From positions 1-64,000 of the forward strand of contig CAMLKK010000016.1 in NCBI GenBank assembly GCA_946480715.1: 64,000 nt of DNA, read 5' to 3'. This DNA comes from an uncultured Bacteriovorax sp. GTDB lineage: Bacteria; Bdellovibrionota; Bacteriovoracia; Bacteriovoracales; Bacteriovoracaceae. Positions 18,280 through 27,085 of the stretch are shown here, piece by piece (the first letter of the stretch is position 1; each line of letters opens with the position of its first letter). The notes under the pieces are model-generated. The model ran no database searches. It was not told where the DNA came from and saw only the letters and a list, made by a program, of their open reading frames with translations. Position numbers and translations under genes: made by a program.

Positions 18280-19138
18280 CAAGAGCTTTCCAGGCACTCG
18301 CATCCAAGAAAATGTGTGTGCAATTAAGAATGAATATAAGACCTATTAGGATATTAATTTCAAAAGATCCCATTTTATTTCTTAGTAAAAATAAAAATGA
18401 ACCTACAAACAAACTTAAAATAATTGATACGGTTAGATTTTTTAAGTTCAATTTGTTTTTTAATTTTACAAAATAGAGGTACTGCAAACTATGTAAAGCG
18501 GGAAGTAAAAGATAAAATGTTTGATTGTATGCGAGTGAGGCCCAAGTTATCCATAGAAGCAGAATAACTAATGCTTTAAAATTTGCTTTAAGAAGATTGC
18601 TTTTGCTGTGAAAGAAGACTATTGCAAAGAATAGTAATGCAAAATCGTATCTGAAATCGAATGCCTGCAAGTGATAAAACCATTTCGAATTAAAGTTAAT
18701 AAGTTCTAAATAACCAACACTAATATTTTTCAAAAAAATTATTCCAATCAAAAGAAAAAAAACACGAAGACCTTTAAAGGACGAATCGAAATACTTGAAG
18801 GCACCATAAGACTGAAGAGAATAATGCCAAGATTGGTAAACAGCGAAAAAAAGAATTGGAATAAGCTTAAGATCTTGAGTTTGCCAAAAAAGAGAAAAGA
18901 GAAGAAGAATGCTTAACATGCTGGCAAATAGTAATTCTTTTTTATGATCTCTGATTCCTATTCTCACGTTGGGATGACAAATAAAGCTGATAAGAAAATG
19001 AGGGATCGAAAAAAGAATCAAAACAAGAAAAAAGCTCTCACGTTTTGGTAATGATGAATTTGCGAATACAATTGTCACCAACAAGGCCAATAATGTTGGC
19101 AGGACTCCAAGTGAGGTGAATGATGTGAGTTTATTCAT
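18266..19138 (-). CDS. Multi-pass membrane protein, IPH...H...HxxxDxxxW family
   Basis: A 290-residue protein with about eight hydrophobic spans and no family name I can give. The start at 19138 gives a perfect TGATG overlap with the oxygenase gene; the longer frame at 19174 is less likely. Conserved-looking positions shared with the proteins at 22914 and 25107 are an early SIPHFLISF, a mid-protein WHYSLQSYG, and a C-terminal HIFLDASAWK. Histidines and an acidic residue at the membrane suggest a metal or cofactor site, as in membrane desaturase or Brp-like enzymes; this comparison is speculative. It belongs to the 11-gene minus-strand run. Confidence 0.75.
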   Translation of the reverse strand: MNKLTSFTSLGVLPTLLALLVTIVFANSSLPKRESFFLVLILFSIPHFLISFICHPNVRIGIRDHKKELLFASMLSILLLFSLFWQTQDLKLIPILFFAVYQSWHYSLQSYGAFKYFDSSFKGLRVFFLLIGIIFLKNISVGYLELINFNSKWFYHLQAFDFRYDFALLFFAIVFFHSKSNLLKANFKALVILLLWITWASLAYNQTFYLLLPALHSLQYLYFVKLKNKLNLKNLTVSIILSLFVGSFLFLLRNKMGSFEINILIGLIFILNCTHIFLDASAWKALDAKN

Positions 19139-19734
19139 CAATTTTTTCTTTTGATTGGGTAACTTAAAAGCCACATTGTTAATGTTTCACGTACTCCGGA
19201 TTTTACTTTAGTGACTTGATGCTGGAGCCTCGAAGGAAATATGATGAAGTCACCTCTGTTGAAATTCTCCACTTTGCACTTGTTTTCGAAGTAGTCCTTA
19301 TATTCAAAATCACCACCATCATAGTCTTCAGAAGAACTAAGCATGAGAACGACTGTAAATACTCTCATTTTTTTATCATCTGAATCTATCGGAATTTGAT
19401 CATGATGCCATTGGAAGAAATCACCTTTCTTGTATTGGGCATATTGAGCCACTTCAATGATATAGTCATTTTGATCAACATCCCATTTTTGTTTTAGTAG
19501 GCTAAATATTTTTTTTACGAAATTTTTCGGTAGTTTTTCAGGCGATAAAAAACTTGATTGAGAATTTCGGGCATCAGTTATAAGAGGTTCTGAACCATGC
19601 ACATAAATCTTTGAAGGTTCTAATTCAATATTGTTAAGTTTGGATTTGATCGAGGAAATTGTTTTTAAGCTGACACTGCTTTCTCTGAGTACTGGAGTAA
19701 TCATTATATCGAGTATCTTATTTTTTTCTCGCAA
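19138..19734 (-). CDS. Prolyl-4-hydroxylase-type 2OG-Fe(II) oxygenase
   Basis: A 198-residue cytoplasmic oxygenase of the P4Hc/PKHD type. The iron triad is H110-x-D112 in FFQWHHDQIP and H172 in LQHQVTKV; Arg182 in VRETLTMW fits the 2-oxoglutarate-binding residue. The segment DYDGGDFEYKD is typical of this family, which hydroxylates prolines or other residues in proteins. A TTG start with GGGGG upstream is used here; an ATG at 19704 would shorten it by ten residues. Its TGA overlaps the ATG of the membrane protein gene. With the AspH-like enzyme at 15931 it gives the cluster two separate hydroxylases. Confidence 0.8.
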   Translation of the reverse strand: MREKNKILDIMITPVLRESSVSLKTISSIKSKLNNIELEPSKIYVHGSEPLITDARNSQSSFLSPEKLPKNFVKKIFSLLKQKWDVDQNDYIIEVAQYAQYKKGDFFQWHHDQIPIDSDDKKMRVFTVVLMLSSSEDYDGGDFEYKDYFENKCKVENFNRGDFIIFPSRLQHQVTKVKSGVRETLTMWLLSYPIKRKN

Positions 19735-20854
19735 GAAGCCCCCATCGCTTTACCAAGTGAGGAATCATGTGGTCTACAAGAAGTTCATTGCCTTTGCTGA
19801 CCGCTGAAAAGTGAACGGCGTCTATGTAATAATTGTCATTATTGTTTTCTAAAATTCTCGAGAGATCTACGCTGGAAGTTCTGATTGATCTATAGGTTTC
19901 AATGAATTGATTAAAATTTTTTTCTGCCAGTGGAGTGCACATAAGACAATTTTCCTTTTCAAGGGAAGTTAATTTTTTCCCTGAAAGTGCAGTAGGCTGA
20001 AAAAAGTGGATAGTTTTCTTAGATTCTAATAGAGTTTCCAAGTAGCTTGGATACTCTCGCTGGAGTTCTGCTATGTTGTATCCCCCCATGAGAGCATCTT
20101 TGACTTCCTGATTAAGAAAATATGTGTAGAGCACACTTAACAAATAGCTTCTCTTCAGTAAGTTTCTTCTGAATGGGGTGGAACTCATCATCTTCCTTAA
20201 TGAATTTTTGTTAAGTTCTTGCATTAAACTTAATTGAAAACAAATAGGATCCGGAAACCAGGGATTAATAGTCATAAAGCTCGAAGCAAATTCATTAAAA
20301 CCATCAATGACAATTATTCCATCGAAATGATTTCTTAGTTGGGCTTGCATGATGAGCTGGTTAGGTATTTTCCATCCAGGGTGAGCTCCATTATATATAC
20401 GAAAATTTTTTTTAGTTTTATGTTTAAATTTCTGATTGAGAGTTTGCTCAAGGTAAGAATTTTCTTCACGCATAGAAAGTTGTGAAGCAACAGAACCACC
20501 TAAAACCAGAATTGAAAATTCATCTGCTGGTTTTTGATCTTTCAATTTTCGACTTCCAAAAGTTCCCATATCTGTGATTTTGACATGGCAATTGTCGTCT
20601 TGTTTAGAATTGTAGGCGAGATGTGGATGAAGAACCAGTCGATGGTTCATCAAGCAGTCGTCATACTTAAAACCATCGCCAAACCACGAGCCTAAAATTT
20701 TTTTGTGTTTAATATCGACATCAAAACGTCTCTCGAAATCACGATTTGAAATAAAAATTCGCAGAGAGACTTCTGCAAGCGTCACGCAGATAACAATAGA
20801 GAAAATGAGAAGCAAACTTTTTTTCAAAATATTATTTCTTTGATTTTTTACCAT
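19718..20854 (-). CDS. Membrane-anchored SGNH/GDSL-type hydrolase or acyltransferase
   Basis: A protein of about 378 residues with an N-terminal membrane anchor (about residues 13-34) and an extracytoplasmic SGNH domain. Block I reads LVLGGSVAS with the nucleophilic Ser near residue 121, block III reads IDGFNEF, and block V reads YIDAVHFS, giving the Ser-Asp-His set. Such enzymes act as esterases or as periplasmic acyl-transfer partners of membrane acyltransferases. The start is uncertain: ATG 20854, or a TTG a few codons away, overlaps the preceding gene. It ends inside the oxygenase gene start. The substrate within this cluster is unknown. Confidence 0.75.
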   Translation of the reverse strand: MVKNQRNNILKKSLLLIFSIVICVTLAEVSLRIFISNRDFERRFDVDIKHKKILGSWFGDGFKYDDCLMNHRLVLHPHLAYNSKQDDNCHVKITDMGTFGSRKLKDQKPADEFSILVLGGSVASQLSMREENSYLEQTLNQKFKHKTKKNFRIYNGAHPGWKIPNQLIMQAQLRNHFDGIIVIDGFNEFASSFMTINPWFPDPICFQLSLMQELNKNSLRKMMSSTPFRRNLLKRSYLLSVLYTYFLNQEVKDALMGGYNIAELQREYPSYLETLLESKKTIHFFQPTALSGKKLTSLEKENCLMCTPLAEKNFNQFIETYRSIRTSSVDLSRILENNNDNYYIDAVHFSAVSKGNELLVDHMIPHLVKRWGLLARKK

Positions 20855-21452
20855 TAACAAAATTCAAGATGACTGCCAGTAGTGATAATGCGACGGCAAG
20901 ATAGGTAAGGAGATCATCTTTTGGTTGAGCTGTTTGAACTCCTTGAGGAGCAGCTTGAGCTGTAGGAGATTTTTGTTCTAGTGCTTTTATTTTTGTTTTT
21001 AGATCAATGATTTCGTAATACATGTCGCTTATGAGACTATAGAACGCTTCTGTATTTTGAGTTTGAACTTGTTCGAGATGGGCCTTAACTGCTGCTTTTA
21101 CTTTTTCATTTAATGTAGGGTCAGAAAAACTTTCAGGGCTCGTGATAACGGCCGTTACTGCTTTGTCGATTCGATCTTTGGTATGCTCTTTGTAGAAAAG
21201 TGAAACAGGAGCTTTCACTTTTTTCATATAATCTTTTTCAACTTGCATGGTGTAGTCAAAAATATCTAATTTGAGATATTTGACTGCTTCTTCGAACGGA
21301 AGAGCTTTTAGCTTTTCAACAGGAAGTTTGTAATCAGGCATTACATATTTCGAGTAGAGTTGAGCACGGTCTATTTTAGTAATTGTTTCTTCTTGAGCGT
21401 GAACATTAACTTGAGAAAGAACTAAAACCAGTGACAAAATTTTTAAAAACAT
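20832..21452 (-). CDS. Secreted protein with C-terminal membrane anchor, unknown function
   Basis: A 206-residue protein. The start at 21452 has AAGGG 6 bases upstream; the frame could begin two codons earlier. A signal peptide (about 1-19, ending HAQ) is followed by a charged, helical region (about 20-165), a Gln/Ala/Pro linker and a C-terminal hydrophobic span (about 183-198) with the basic tail GKKSKK. This topology places the helical domain in the periplasm, anchored in the inner membrane. I recognise no domain. It lies between the Lnt-like gene at 21548 and the SGNH gene, with an overlap to the latter, so it probably serves the same system. Confidence 0.7.
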   Translation of the reverse strand: MFLKILSLVLVLSQVNVHAQEETITKIDRAQLYSKYVMPDYKLPVEKLKALPFEEAVKYLKLDIFDYTMQVEKDYMKKVKAPVSLFYKEHTKDRIDKAVTAVITSPESFSDPTLNEKVKAAVKAHLEQVQTQNTEAFYSLISDMYYEIIDLKTKIKALEQKSPTAQAAPQGVQTAQPKDDLLTYLAVALSLLAVILNFVNGKKSKK

Positions 21453-21547
21453 ACCCATCCCTTTTCAACTATTGTCATTTAGTTTACTCGAAGACTTAGG
21501 TTCAAATCAATAAACTTTCTCGTTTTGTGAATAGACAAATGCTTACT

Positions 21548-22921
21548 TTAAAATTGAATTTTCGCGATGAACATTCCATTAAACTTATCCTGCATTTTGA
21601 ACGAATGCGCGCCGTTTATGTAATGAACATATTTACCTGCAGAGAGCCTTAAGACAGGTTTTCCCGAAATTTTGTGAATCCAGAGAGAATATTTATCCAG
21701 GGCCGACTCAAAGTTATGCGAAAAAAGCTGAGGCACATTAGAGGGATTAATGATGATATCAGCTTCCTTTAAAATATGGTCATTTTGTAGCATTTTAACG
21801 TCCATGATCTCATTGCATAGTGCGATCCCAAATGTGATTCCATTTTTCTCAATGAGTCCTTTGCTAGTACCTGCAATGATATTCATAGGATTTGTTAGAT
21901 TAGAATCAGACATCCATGGAAAATAAAGAGGAACTTCATCTAATGGCACTAAGCTTTTTTTCGAATAAGTCTTAAGTGGTTGTTCAACGTTTGTGTCCAG
22001 TAAGTGGTAGTAGGAATGGCCGGTTGTTCGATTCTGAAGCAGCAACTCGCCTATAAAATGAAGCCCAGGATTATTTGTCGCTAAAAGCCTCTTTAGCTCT
22101 GCAACTGCGTGGTTGTTCCTGATTTCCAAAATAGCGGCTTCATTCCAGAAGTAAAAATCAATCTTTTGTTGGCCTGATTCCTTTTTGAGCTCGTTTAAAG
22201 CGGAATGAATATTCTCCGGCAAACTTTGAGTTGTATTAATCTTGCTGTACACCTCAGTGATAGCAGCAATTGTAATTGTTTTTGTGGCTTCAGGAGTTTT
22301 GTAGAAATAACTCAAGCACCAGACGGCTAGAATAATTAAAGAAGATACAAAATACCTTTTTGAATTTTTCAATCCCAATAAGCAAGTAACTAAAAAAGAA
22401 TAATAAAAAAAAGCAGTTCCCCAATGTCCCCATAAAAAATAAGGAGCAATGTGAGAATCAAGGGCCGATAGGGAAATGAACGCAGATGGTGGACATTGCT
22501 TCATTGTCGTTAGTTCAATAACAAAAACCATGCTCATCAAAAAGGAAAACTCGAATTTTCTGAAGAGTTTTAATTGAAACAGATAAACCAAGATAGATGA
22601 AATTAATAAAGGTACTAATATCATCTGAAAATTCATGAGCAAAAACACCGGAATTTGCACATTGGGAGCATAATTGGTTTTGTTCAGTAAGATATAAAAA
22701 TAGTCTTTGTAAAAAATTGCATGAAGCGAGTAGAGATAAAAAAATAAAAAAGAAATAATAGATAAAGTGGAAAAATTTTTTCTTCTTAGTAAGAGCAGGG
22801 TTCCTAAAAACACAATAGTAGATAGGGCGGCCAAAGGTTCCATGGAAAGAGGGAGGAAACTAATTCCGAGCAAGCTACCAGCAATTAATCCAGAGGCCAT
22901 TGCCATAAATGAACTAATCAT
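21548..22921 (-). CDS. Divergent apolipoprotein N-acyltransferase (Lnt)-like protein
   Basis: A 457-residue protein with about six membrane spans followed by a nitrilase-type periplasmic domain. The Lnt catalytic triad is intact in position: E261 in FWNEAAI, K321 in YSKKSLVPLDE, and C369 in IALCNEIM. Lnt transfers the third acyl chain to the N-terminal Cys of lipoproteins. Here the YxKxxLVPxxE motif is kept, but most other Lnt residues are not, so it is probably not the housekeeping enzyme. It is shorter than typical Lnt (about 510 residues). The start overlaps the previous stop (AATGATTAG). A second Lnt-like gene lies two genes upstream. Confidence 0.75.
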   Translation of the reverse strand: MISSFMAMASGLIAGSLLGISFLPLSMEPLAALSTIVFLGTLLLLRRKNFSTLSIISFLFFYLYSLHAIFYKDYFYILLNKTNYAPNVQIPVFLLMNFQMILVPLLISSILVYLFQLKLFRKFEFSFLMSMVFVIELTTMKQCPPSAFISLSALDSHIAPYFLWGHWGTAFFYYSFLVTCLLGLKNSKRYFVSSLIILAVWCLSYFYKTPEATKTITIAAITEVYSKINTTQSLPENIHSALNELKKESGQQKIDFYFWNEAAILEIRNNHAVAELKRLLATNNPGLHFIGELLLQNRTTGHSYYHLLDTNVEQPLKTYSKKSLVPLDEVPLYFPWMSDSNLTNPMNIIAGTSKGLIEKNGITFGIALCNEIMDVKMLQNDHILKEADIIINPSNVPQLFSHNFESALDKYSLWIHKISGKPVLRLSAGKYVHYINGAHSFKMQDKFNGMFIAKIQF

Positions 22922-23750
22922 TTGAAACCTTAACTGGTGTTATTCTCCATTCTAAAATTCGAATAGTATCTCTAGAAAAAATATGTAAGAAAGATAGGAA
23001 ATAGAAAGGATAATAAAAAAATCTGAAATAATCTTGATAACTATAAATTGAAAAAATACTACCTGCAAAACTGCAAATTAAAAATGTTACCGCGATAAGA
23101 AAAGCGTTACTCTTGTGGGGATGAAGTTTTCCTTCCGATGAGTGAACGTCATACACCATCCAGAGAACTGAATGCAAAATAGCGAGATTGAAACTCCAAG
23201 AAGATGAATCAGCTCGAACCCCGAACATTAAAGGTATAAGTGGATAAAGAGCAAACATCGTTAAAAAAAGCATTCCTCTTTCGATTAAAGGTCTTTTACG
23301 AAAGTTAAAATACAAATAAGCTGCGATCGATAATGAAAAGCAGACAATGAACCAATACTTAGTTCTAAAAAAATCGAGTGAGAAAAAGAGGAGAGCAACG
23401 GCAACACTCGCAGGCAAACTTGTTTGTCCGTAATTGAAAACTCGATCTTCGAAAAAATGAATAATGAATCGAAAAAATGTTATGTAGATAAACAGTTCTT
23501 TTGAAATAAAGAGAAGACTAAAAGCTATTATCACATTTACGGCCAGGGCCTTTAAAAACCGCTGTTGTTGTGTTGAATAAGTATATTCTCTATGAAGTCC
23601 AATGAGTACGTGAGGAATGCCTATTGAAACTAAAATTAAAAATAGAATCTCAACGTGGACGAAGATCAAAATCAAGGACATTAAAAAAAAGATTAATCGA
23701 ACTTCTGTTCGAGAGAATAAAGTTTGAATATAGGTAAGACGACTATTCAT
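22914..23750 (-). CDS. Multi-pass membrane protein, IPH family (diverged member)
   Basis: A 278-residue protein with about eight hydrophobic spans. It shares with the proteins at 18266 and 25107 the early motif GIPHVLIGL and a C-terminal HIF..D...LEW-type motif, while the middle H-x-x-Q region is less clear (FIIHFFEDRVFNYGQTSL). Additional histidines in ILHSVLWMVYDVHS lie in a membrane segment. Start and stop overlap the neighbouring Lnt-like genes by 8 bases each, so it is translated as part of a tight unit with both. Function unknown; it may supply or handle the lipid donor for the Lnt-like enzymes (inference). Confidence 0.7.
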   Translation of the reverse strand: MNSRLTYIQTLFSRTEVRLIFFLMSLILIFVHVEILFLILVSIGIPHVLIGLHREYTYSTQQQRFLKALAVNVIIAFSLLFISKELFIYITFFRFIIHFFEDRVFNYGQTSLPASVAVALLFFSLDFFRTKYWFIVCFSLSIAAYLYFNFRKRPLIERGMLFLTMFALYPLIPLMFGVRADSSSWSFNLAILHSVLWMVYDVHSSEGKLHPHKSNAFLIAVTFLICSFAGSIFSIYSYQDYFRFFYYPFYFLSFLHIFSRDTIRILEWRITPVKVSND

Positions 23751-25110
23751 AAATAGGAACTTTAACCGTTAATAATCCAAATTCATTACTTTTCAAATCA
23801 GCTATGATTTTACCATACATATTGATGGCCTGTGTTCCCGAATTGGTACTCACCCTAACAATTGGGGATTTATGAACAACGGCTCTAGATTGAACAAAAA
23901 GTGAAAAGAGGGGAAGCAGCGAACTGTTTTCAAAATATGAGTCCTTTGAGAAATTCATAAAAATTTGAGATTTCTTGCCTGCTAAATCGCTTCTGGTGAT
24001 AAAAACATCTGACAATGCAGCCTCATAACAAATAAGTGGGTGGAGAATAAGGTTTTGTTGGTCACTGATAAAGGAAGCTTGCGAGCTGTTTTTTACAAAA
24101 AGCGTAGGAGTTTGCCAGCTCGTGGGAATGAGTGGAAAATTGAAATTTTTCTCACCAATGGGAAACAAAATATTTTTTTCATATTCATTTATTAGGTGAG
24201 CATTACGGTCAAAAGATAGAATCAAATTTTCTAAACCTAGAGGTCTTTTTCGACTGATTCCCGCGTGCAGGCGATGAGGAAAATGAAGTTTCTTTTGAAA
24301 GCTTTGAAGACGTTCAAGTTCATTTTCTTCAAAGGCATATTCCGGAAAAAGAATTTCGACTGATTCGGCATCTTTTGAATAAGCGTGGTTAAGATCGTTT
24401 GCAATGGTCGACAGATCTAAAATAATTCTATCTTTGCCCTGATTTGTTTGAATGAGTGCGAAGTTTTTTTCGAATTTCAATTTTTTGGAGTGCTGATAAA
24501 TTGCACCCGCAGCAATCACGGTTATGAAAAGTAATAAATAAACGGACACTAATTTTTGTACTGACTTTGGATTGATTAAGATTTCACCAATTAAGATTGC
24601 AAGAAAATAGAAAATAATCTTATATCCTAAATCACCAAAAACACCTAAGGATGCTATTAAAAGAGGATCCTGAAAGGTTAAAATTTCTAATCGCTCAGGG
24701 AAAATTGACCAATGAAGAGCATCGAATCCTAAAAAGATTAAGCAGATTAACGGGATTTGCATTAAGCGAGGCGATTTTGAACGTACGATGAGCAACAGTG
24801 GCCCCATCAATGAATACAAAATCGAAGTAGAAAAAATAATAAAGATAAAAACTGCAAAAGCTTGAAACTGATTGGAGTAAAGTCCGTTAAGTCCGGTGAA
24901 GACTCCTCGTAGTACGACAACCCTGATCGTAAAAAAGAATATGAAAGTCATTAAACCGGAAATAAAAAATTTCCTATCAGCATTCAAAGAATTTAATTGA
25001 TAAACCAACAATCCTACTGCCAAAAATGAAAACGGCCAAAGCCCTAAAGTCACATCAGAAAGACAAAAAATTAAACCAATTAATACAGAATAAAGCATCT
25101 GAGTTTTCAT
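23743..25110 (-). CDS. Apolipoprotein N-acyltransferase (Lnt)-like protein, second copy
   Basis: A 455-residue membrane protein with a C-terminal carbon-nitrogen hydrolase domain. Catalytic residues match Lnt: E257 in LFPEYAF, K312 in EKNILFPIGEK, and C361 in HPLICYEAA. It is closer to canonical Lnt than the copy at 21548, but still short and with an unusual N-terminal half. Canonical Lnt acylates the alpha-amino group of diacylglyceryl-Cys in lipoproteins at the inner membrane. The ATG overlaps the previous stop (ATGA), and its end overlaps the next gene by 8 bases. Two adjacent Lnt-like genes in one operon suggest a dedicated lipidation activity, not general lipoprotein maturation. Confidence 0.78.
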   Translation of the reverse strand: MKTQMLYSVLIGLIFCLSDVTLGLWPFSFLAVGLLVYQLNSLNADRKFFISGLMTFIFFFTIRVVVLRGVFTGLNGLYSNQFQAFAVFIFIIFSTSILYSLMGPLLLIVRSKSPRLMQIPLICLIFLGFDALHWSIFPERLEILTFQDPLLIASLGVFGDLGYKIIFYFLAILIGEILINPKSVQKLVSVYLLLFITVIAAGAIYQHSKKLKFEKNFALIQTNQGKDRIILDLSTIANDLNHAYSKDAESVEILFPEYAFEENELERLQSFQKKLHFPHRLHAGISRKRPLGLENLILSFDRNAHLINEYEKNILFPIGEKNFNFPLIPTSWQTPTLFVKNSSQASFISDQQNLILHPLICYEAALSDVFITRSDLAGKKSQIFMNFSKDSYFENSSLLPLFSLFVQSRAVVHKSPIVRVSTNSGTQAINMYGKIIADLKSNEFGLLTVKVPIYE

Positions 25111-26063
25111 GGATTAATCGATACCAGTTTTCTGTGGATACTATTTGATTGCCAAATTTGTTTTTCAATCAAGTAATGAATCATTTGAAAAATGACAATG
25201 ACCTTGGGAGCGTTTGAGAAAGAGAGAAATTTTATGAGAAGAGTGGATATTGCAATTGAAACTATGAACATAAAAATACAAGATGACAGATTTTCATTGT
25301 TATATCTGTGAACAAGATAATAGTAAAAAGCGACAAGGTCATGATTGAGAACGAGTAATACTAAACCAAATAATAGATTTCCAGTTATAGGAAAATAAAA
25401 CATTCCTAAAATTTGCAATTGAGTGCACACGATCAGTAATTTGCTTTTGAAATTATCCGTTTGGTTGCAGAAAATGAATGCAAGCGCGAAACACAATGGA
25501 ATAATGGCATATGAAAGGGTAAGAAAAAATTGATAAGAACTTCCCATCAGCCATTTGAGTTCAATACTATAAACGTTTAAGAGTCCGGCAGATATCAACA
25601 AAGAATTTAAAACTTTCCAAATCCAGATCTGCTCTTTAGTTATATTAGACCAGCTTCTTATGATCCCTAATGTCTGACCGACGATGTGAGTGCTGATGAA
25701 AAAAAGAAAGAGGATTGAAAAAAAAACATTATTAATGAAAAAAACAACGGCAATGCCCGTCAACGTTAGAAACAATTTCTGCCATTTTGATTTATTATAG
25801 CCCCGAATATGTTCTTTAACTGTGAATGAGAGAAGACTAGCAAAGATATGCGGAAATCCTAAGAAAGCAATATACCAGCGTGGATCAACCTTTTTGCCAA
25901 TCTCATTTTTCAGGACTTCATTAAAAAAAACTGAATCTGCTATTCCAATAAAGAAGAAGAGTGCGCCGATGAAGGCAAGAGTTAGAATAACTCGCTTTTC
26001 AATGAAAAGGTGTGGAGTTTTTTTCAGTTGCAAATGCATTGGTAGCAGTTGCTTTTTCCACAT
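25107..26063 (-). CDS. Multi-pass membrane protein, IPH family
   Basis: A 318-residue protein with about eight hydrophobic spans. The same three landmarks as in the proteins at 18266 and 22914 are seen: early GFPHIFASL, mid-protein ISTHIVGQTLGII, and C-terminal MIHYLIEKQIWQ. Another histidine-rich segment is NHDLVAFYYYLVHRY. The ATG at 26063 lies inside the upstream Cys-rich gene (40-base overlap); an ATG at 26039 is possible. The gene precedes the Lnt-like gene with a 4-base overlap. I recognise no named family; conserved membrane histidines hint at a metal-dependent lipid-modifying enzyme, which is speculation. Confidence 0.72.
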   Translation of the reverse strand: MWKKQLLPMHLQLKKTPHLFIEKRVILTLAFIGALFFFIGIADSVFFNEVLKNEIGKKVDPRWYIAFLGFPHIFASLLSFTVKEHIRGYNKSKWQKLFLTLTGIAVVFFINNVFFSILFLFFISTHIVGQTLGIIRSWSNITKEQIWIWKVLNSLLISAGLLNVYSIELKWLMGSSYQFFLTLSYAIIPLCFALAFIFCNQTDNFKSKLLIVCTQLQILGMFYFPITGNLLFGLVLLVLNHDLVAFYYYLVHRYNNENLSSCIFMFIVSIAISTLLIKFLSFSNAPKVIVIFQMIHYLIEKQIWQSNSIHRKLVSINP

Positions 26064-26335
26064 ATCGTGACTTTTATTTTTCCGCTTTTTTCACAACTAT
26101 AAACACCTTTTCGTTCAGTATTCGAAAGGCAATCAAGCGCGGTCGCCGTCCAGTTTTCAGGAATAGTCCATTGTGATGGACAAGGCTCATTCTCTTTTCC
26201 TAGTGGAAAGGAAGTGCAATACCCCTGATTTTTACACATTTTTTGACTTTGATCTTTTGAACTGCAGTCAGCTCCAAATAAGGTACTGGCCGTTGTTAAA
26301 AACACGAGAGAGAGCAGAATGATGAAAGTCTTCAT
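26024..26335 (-). CDS. Small secreted Cys-rich protein, first gene of the minus-strand run
   Basis: A 103-residue protein with a signal peptide (about 1-21, ending FGA) and ten cysteines in the mature part, ending in CGKSNCYQCICN. The even number of Cys suggests a disulfide-stabilised extracytoplasmic protein. No known motif is visible. It is the most upstream gene of the run that continues to 17099, and its 3' end overlaps the following gene. It could be a substrate, a partner or unrelated; the strong overlap argues for at least co-transcription. Confidence 0.65.
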   Translation of the reverse strand: MKTFIILLSLVFLTTASTLFGADCSSKDQSQKMCKNQGYCTSFPLGKENEPCPSQWTIPENWTATALDCLSNTERKGVYSCEKSGKIKVTICGKSNCYQCICN

Positions 26336-26398
26336 TCCATAAGTGTAAATTAAGAATATTTTATGTCAATTGAGGTAATATTTCTTCAGAGGTTTGGA

Positions 26399-27085
26399 TC
26401 AAAGAAATTTAAGTAAGTCCATTAAACTTGAGATTTCGAAAGTCGGTTTAATATCTGTCTGATTTGGCAAACGATCAGGATTAAACCAACAACTATCAAT
26501 CCCGAAGCGATTTGCTCCTAAAATATCCGTTTCAAGCTTATCTCCGACCATTAGAATTCGAGATGACTCACTCAATGCCATTTTTTCTACTGTATCTTGA
26601 AAGATGCGTTTGTCAGGTTTACTAAATCCACACTCTTCAGAGACAACAATCTTTTGAAAGAAATGGGTTAGGTTGGCATTGGCAAATCTTTGATGCTGAA
26701 CACTCCCAATTCCATTAGTAACAATGGCCATTGGAATCTTGCCGTTTAAAGTGGCCAGAAGTTCAACTGTTCCATCCACGAGAAAGACATGAGAAGGTAG
26801 AGCTTTAAGGTAGTCTTCGCAAATTTTATCAGGATCTCCTGTGAGGGAATGTTCTTCCAGAAATTTGCGAAAGCGCTCAACTTTTAAAAAATCTTTCGTG
26901 ATTAATCCAAGAGCCTCTTGAGTCCAAAGGAGATCGTTTATTTTTTTATAATTTTCACGATAGTGGAGGAAATCTCCTTCGATATGATGCTGACGTAGGA
27001 CGAGTTCAAAACATATTTCTTCTGACTTTCTAAAATCAAGTAATGTTTCGTCAGCATCAAAAAAAAGAGCGTCGTATTTATTCAT
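26399..27085 (-). CDS. HAD-superfamily hydrolase, YjjG-like
   Basis: A 228-residue cytoplasmic phosphatase. HAD motif I reads FFDADETLLDF (the nucleophile and acid-base Asp pair), motif II IVTNG, motif III Lys in KPDKRIF, and motif IV VGDKLETDI. An all-helical cap lies between motifs I and II. Order and length match YjjG/YfnB-type pyrimidine nucleotidases of the HAD-IA group. I start at ATG 27085, which overlaps the preceding stop (TAATG); a GTG at 27094 is the alternative. The substrate is likely a nucleotide or small phosphoester, by family knowledge. Confidence 0.82.
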   Translation of the reverse strand: MNKYDALFFDADETLLDFRKSEEICFELVLRQHHIEGDFLHYRENYKKINDLLWTQEALGLITKDFLKVERFRKFLEEHSLTGDPDKICEDYLKALPSHVFLVDGTVELLATLNGKIPMAIVTNGIGSVQHQRFANANLTHFFQKIVVSEECGFSKPDKRIFQDTVEKMALSESSRILMVGDKLETDILGANRFGIDSCWFNPDRLPNQTDIKPTFEISSLMDLLKFL

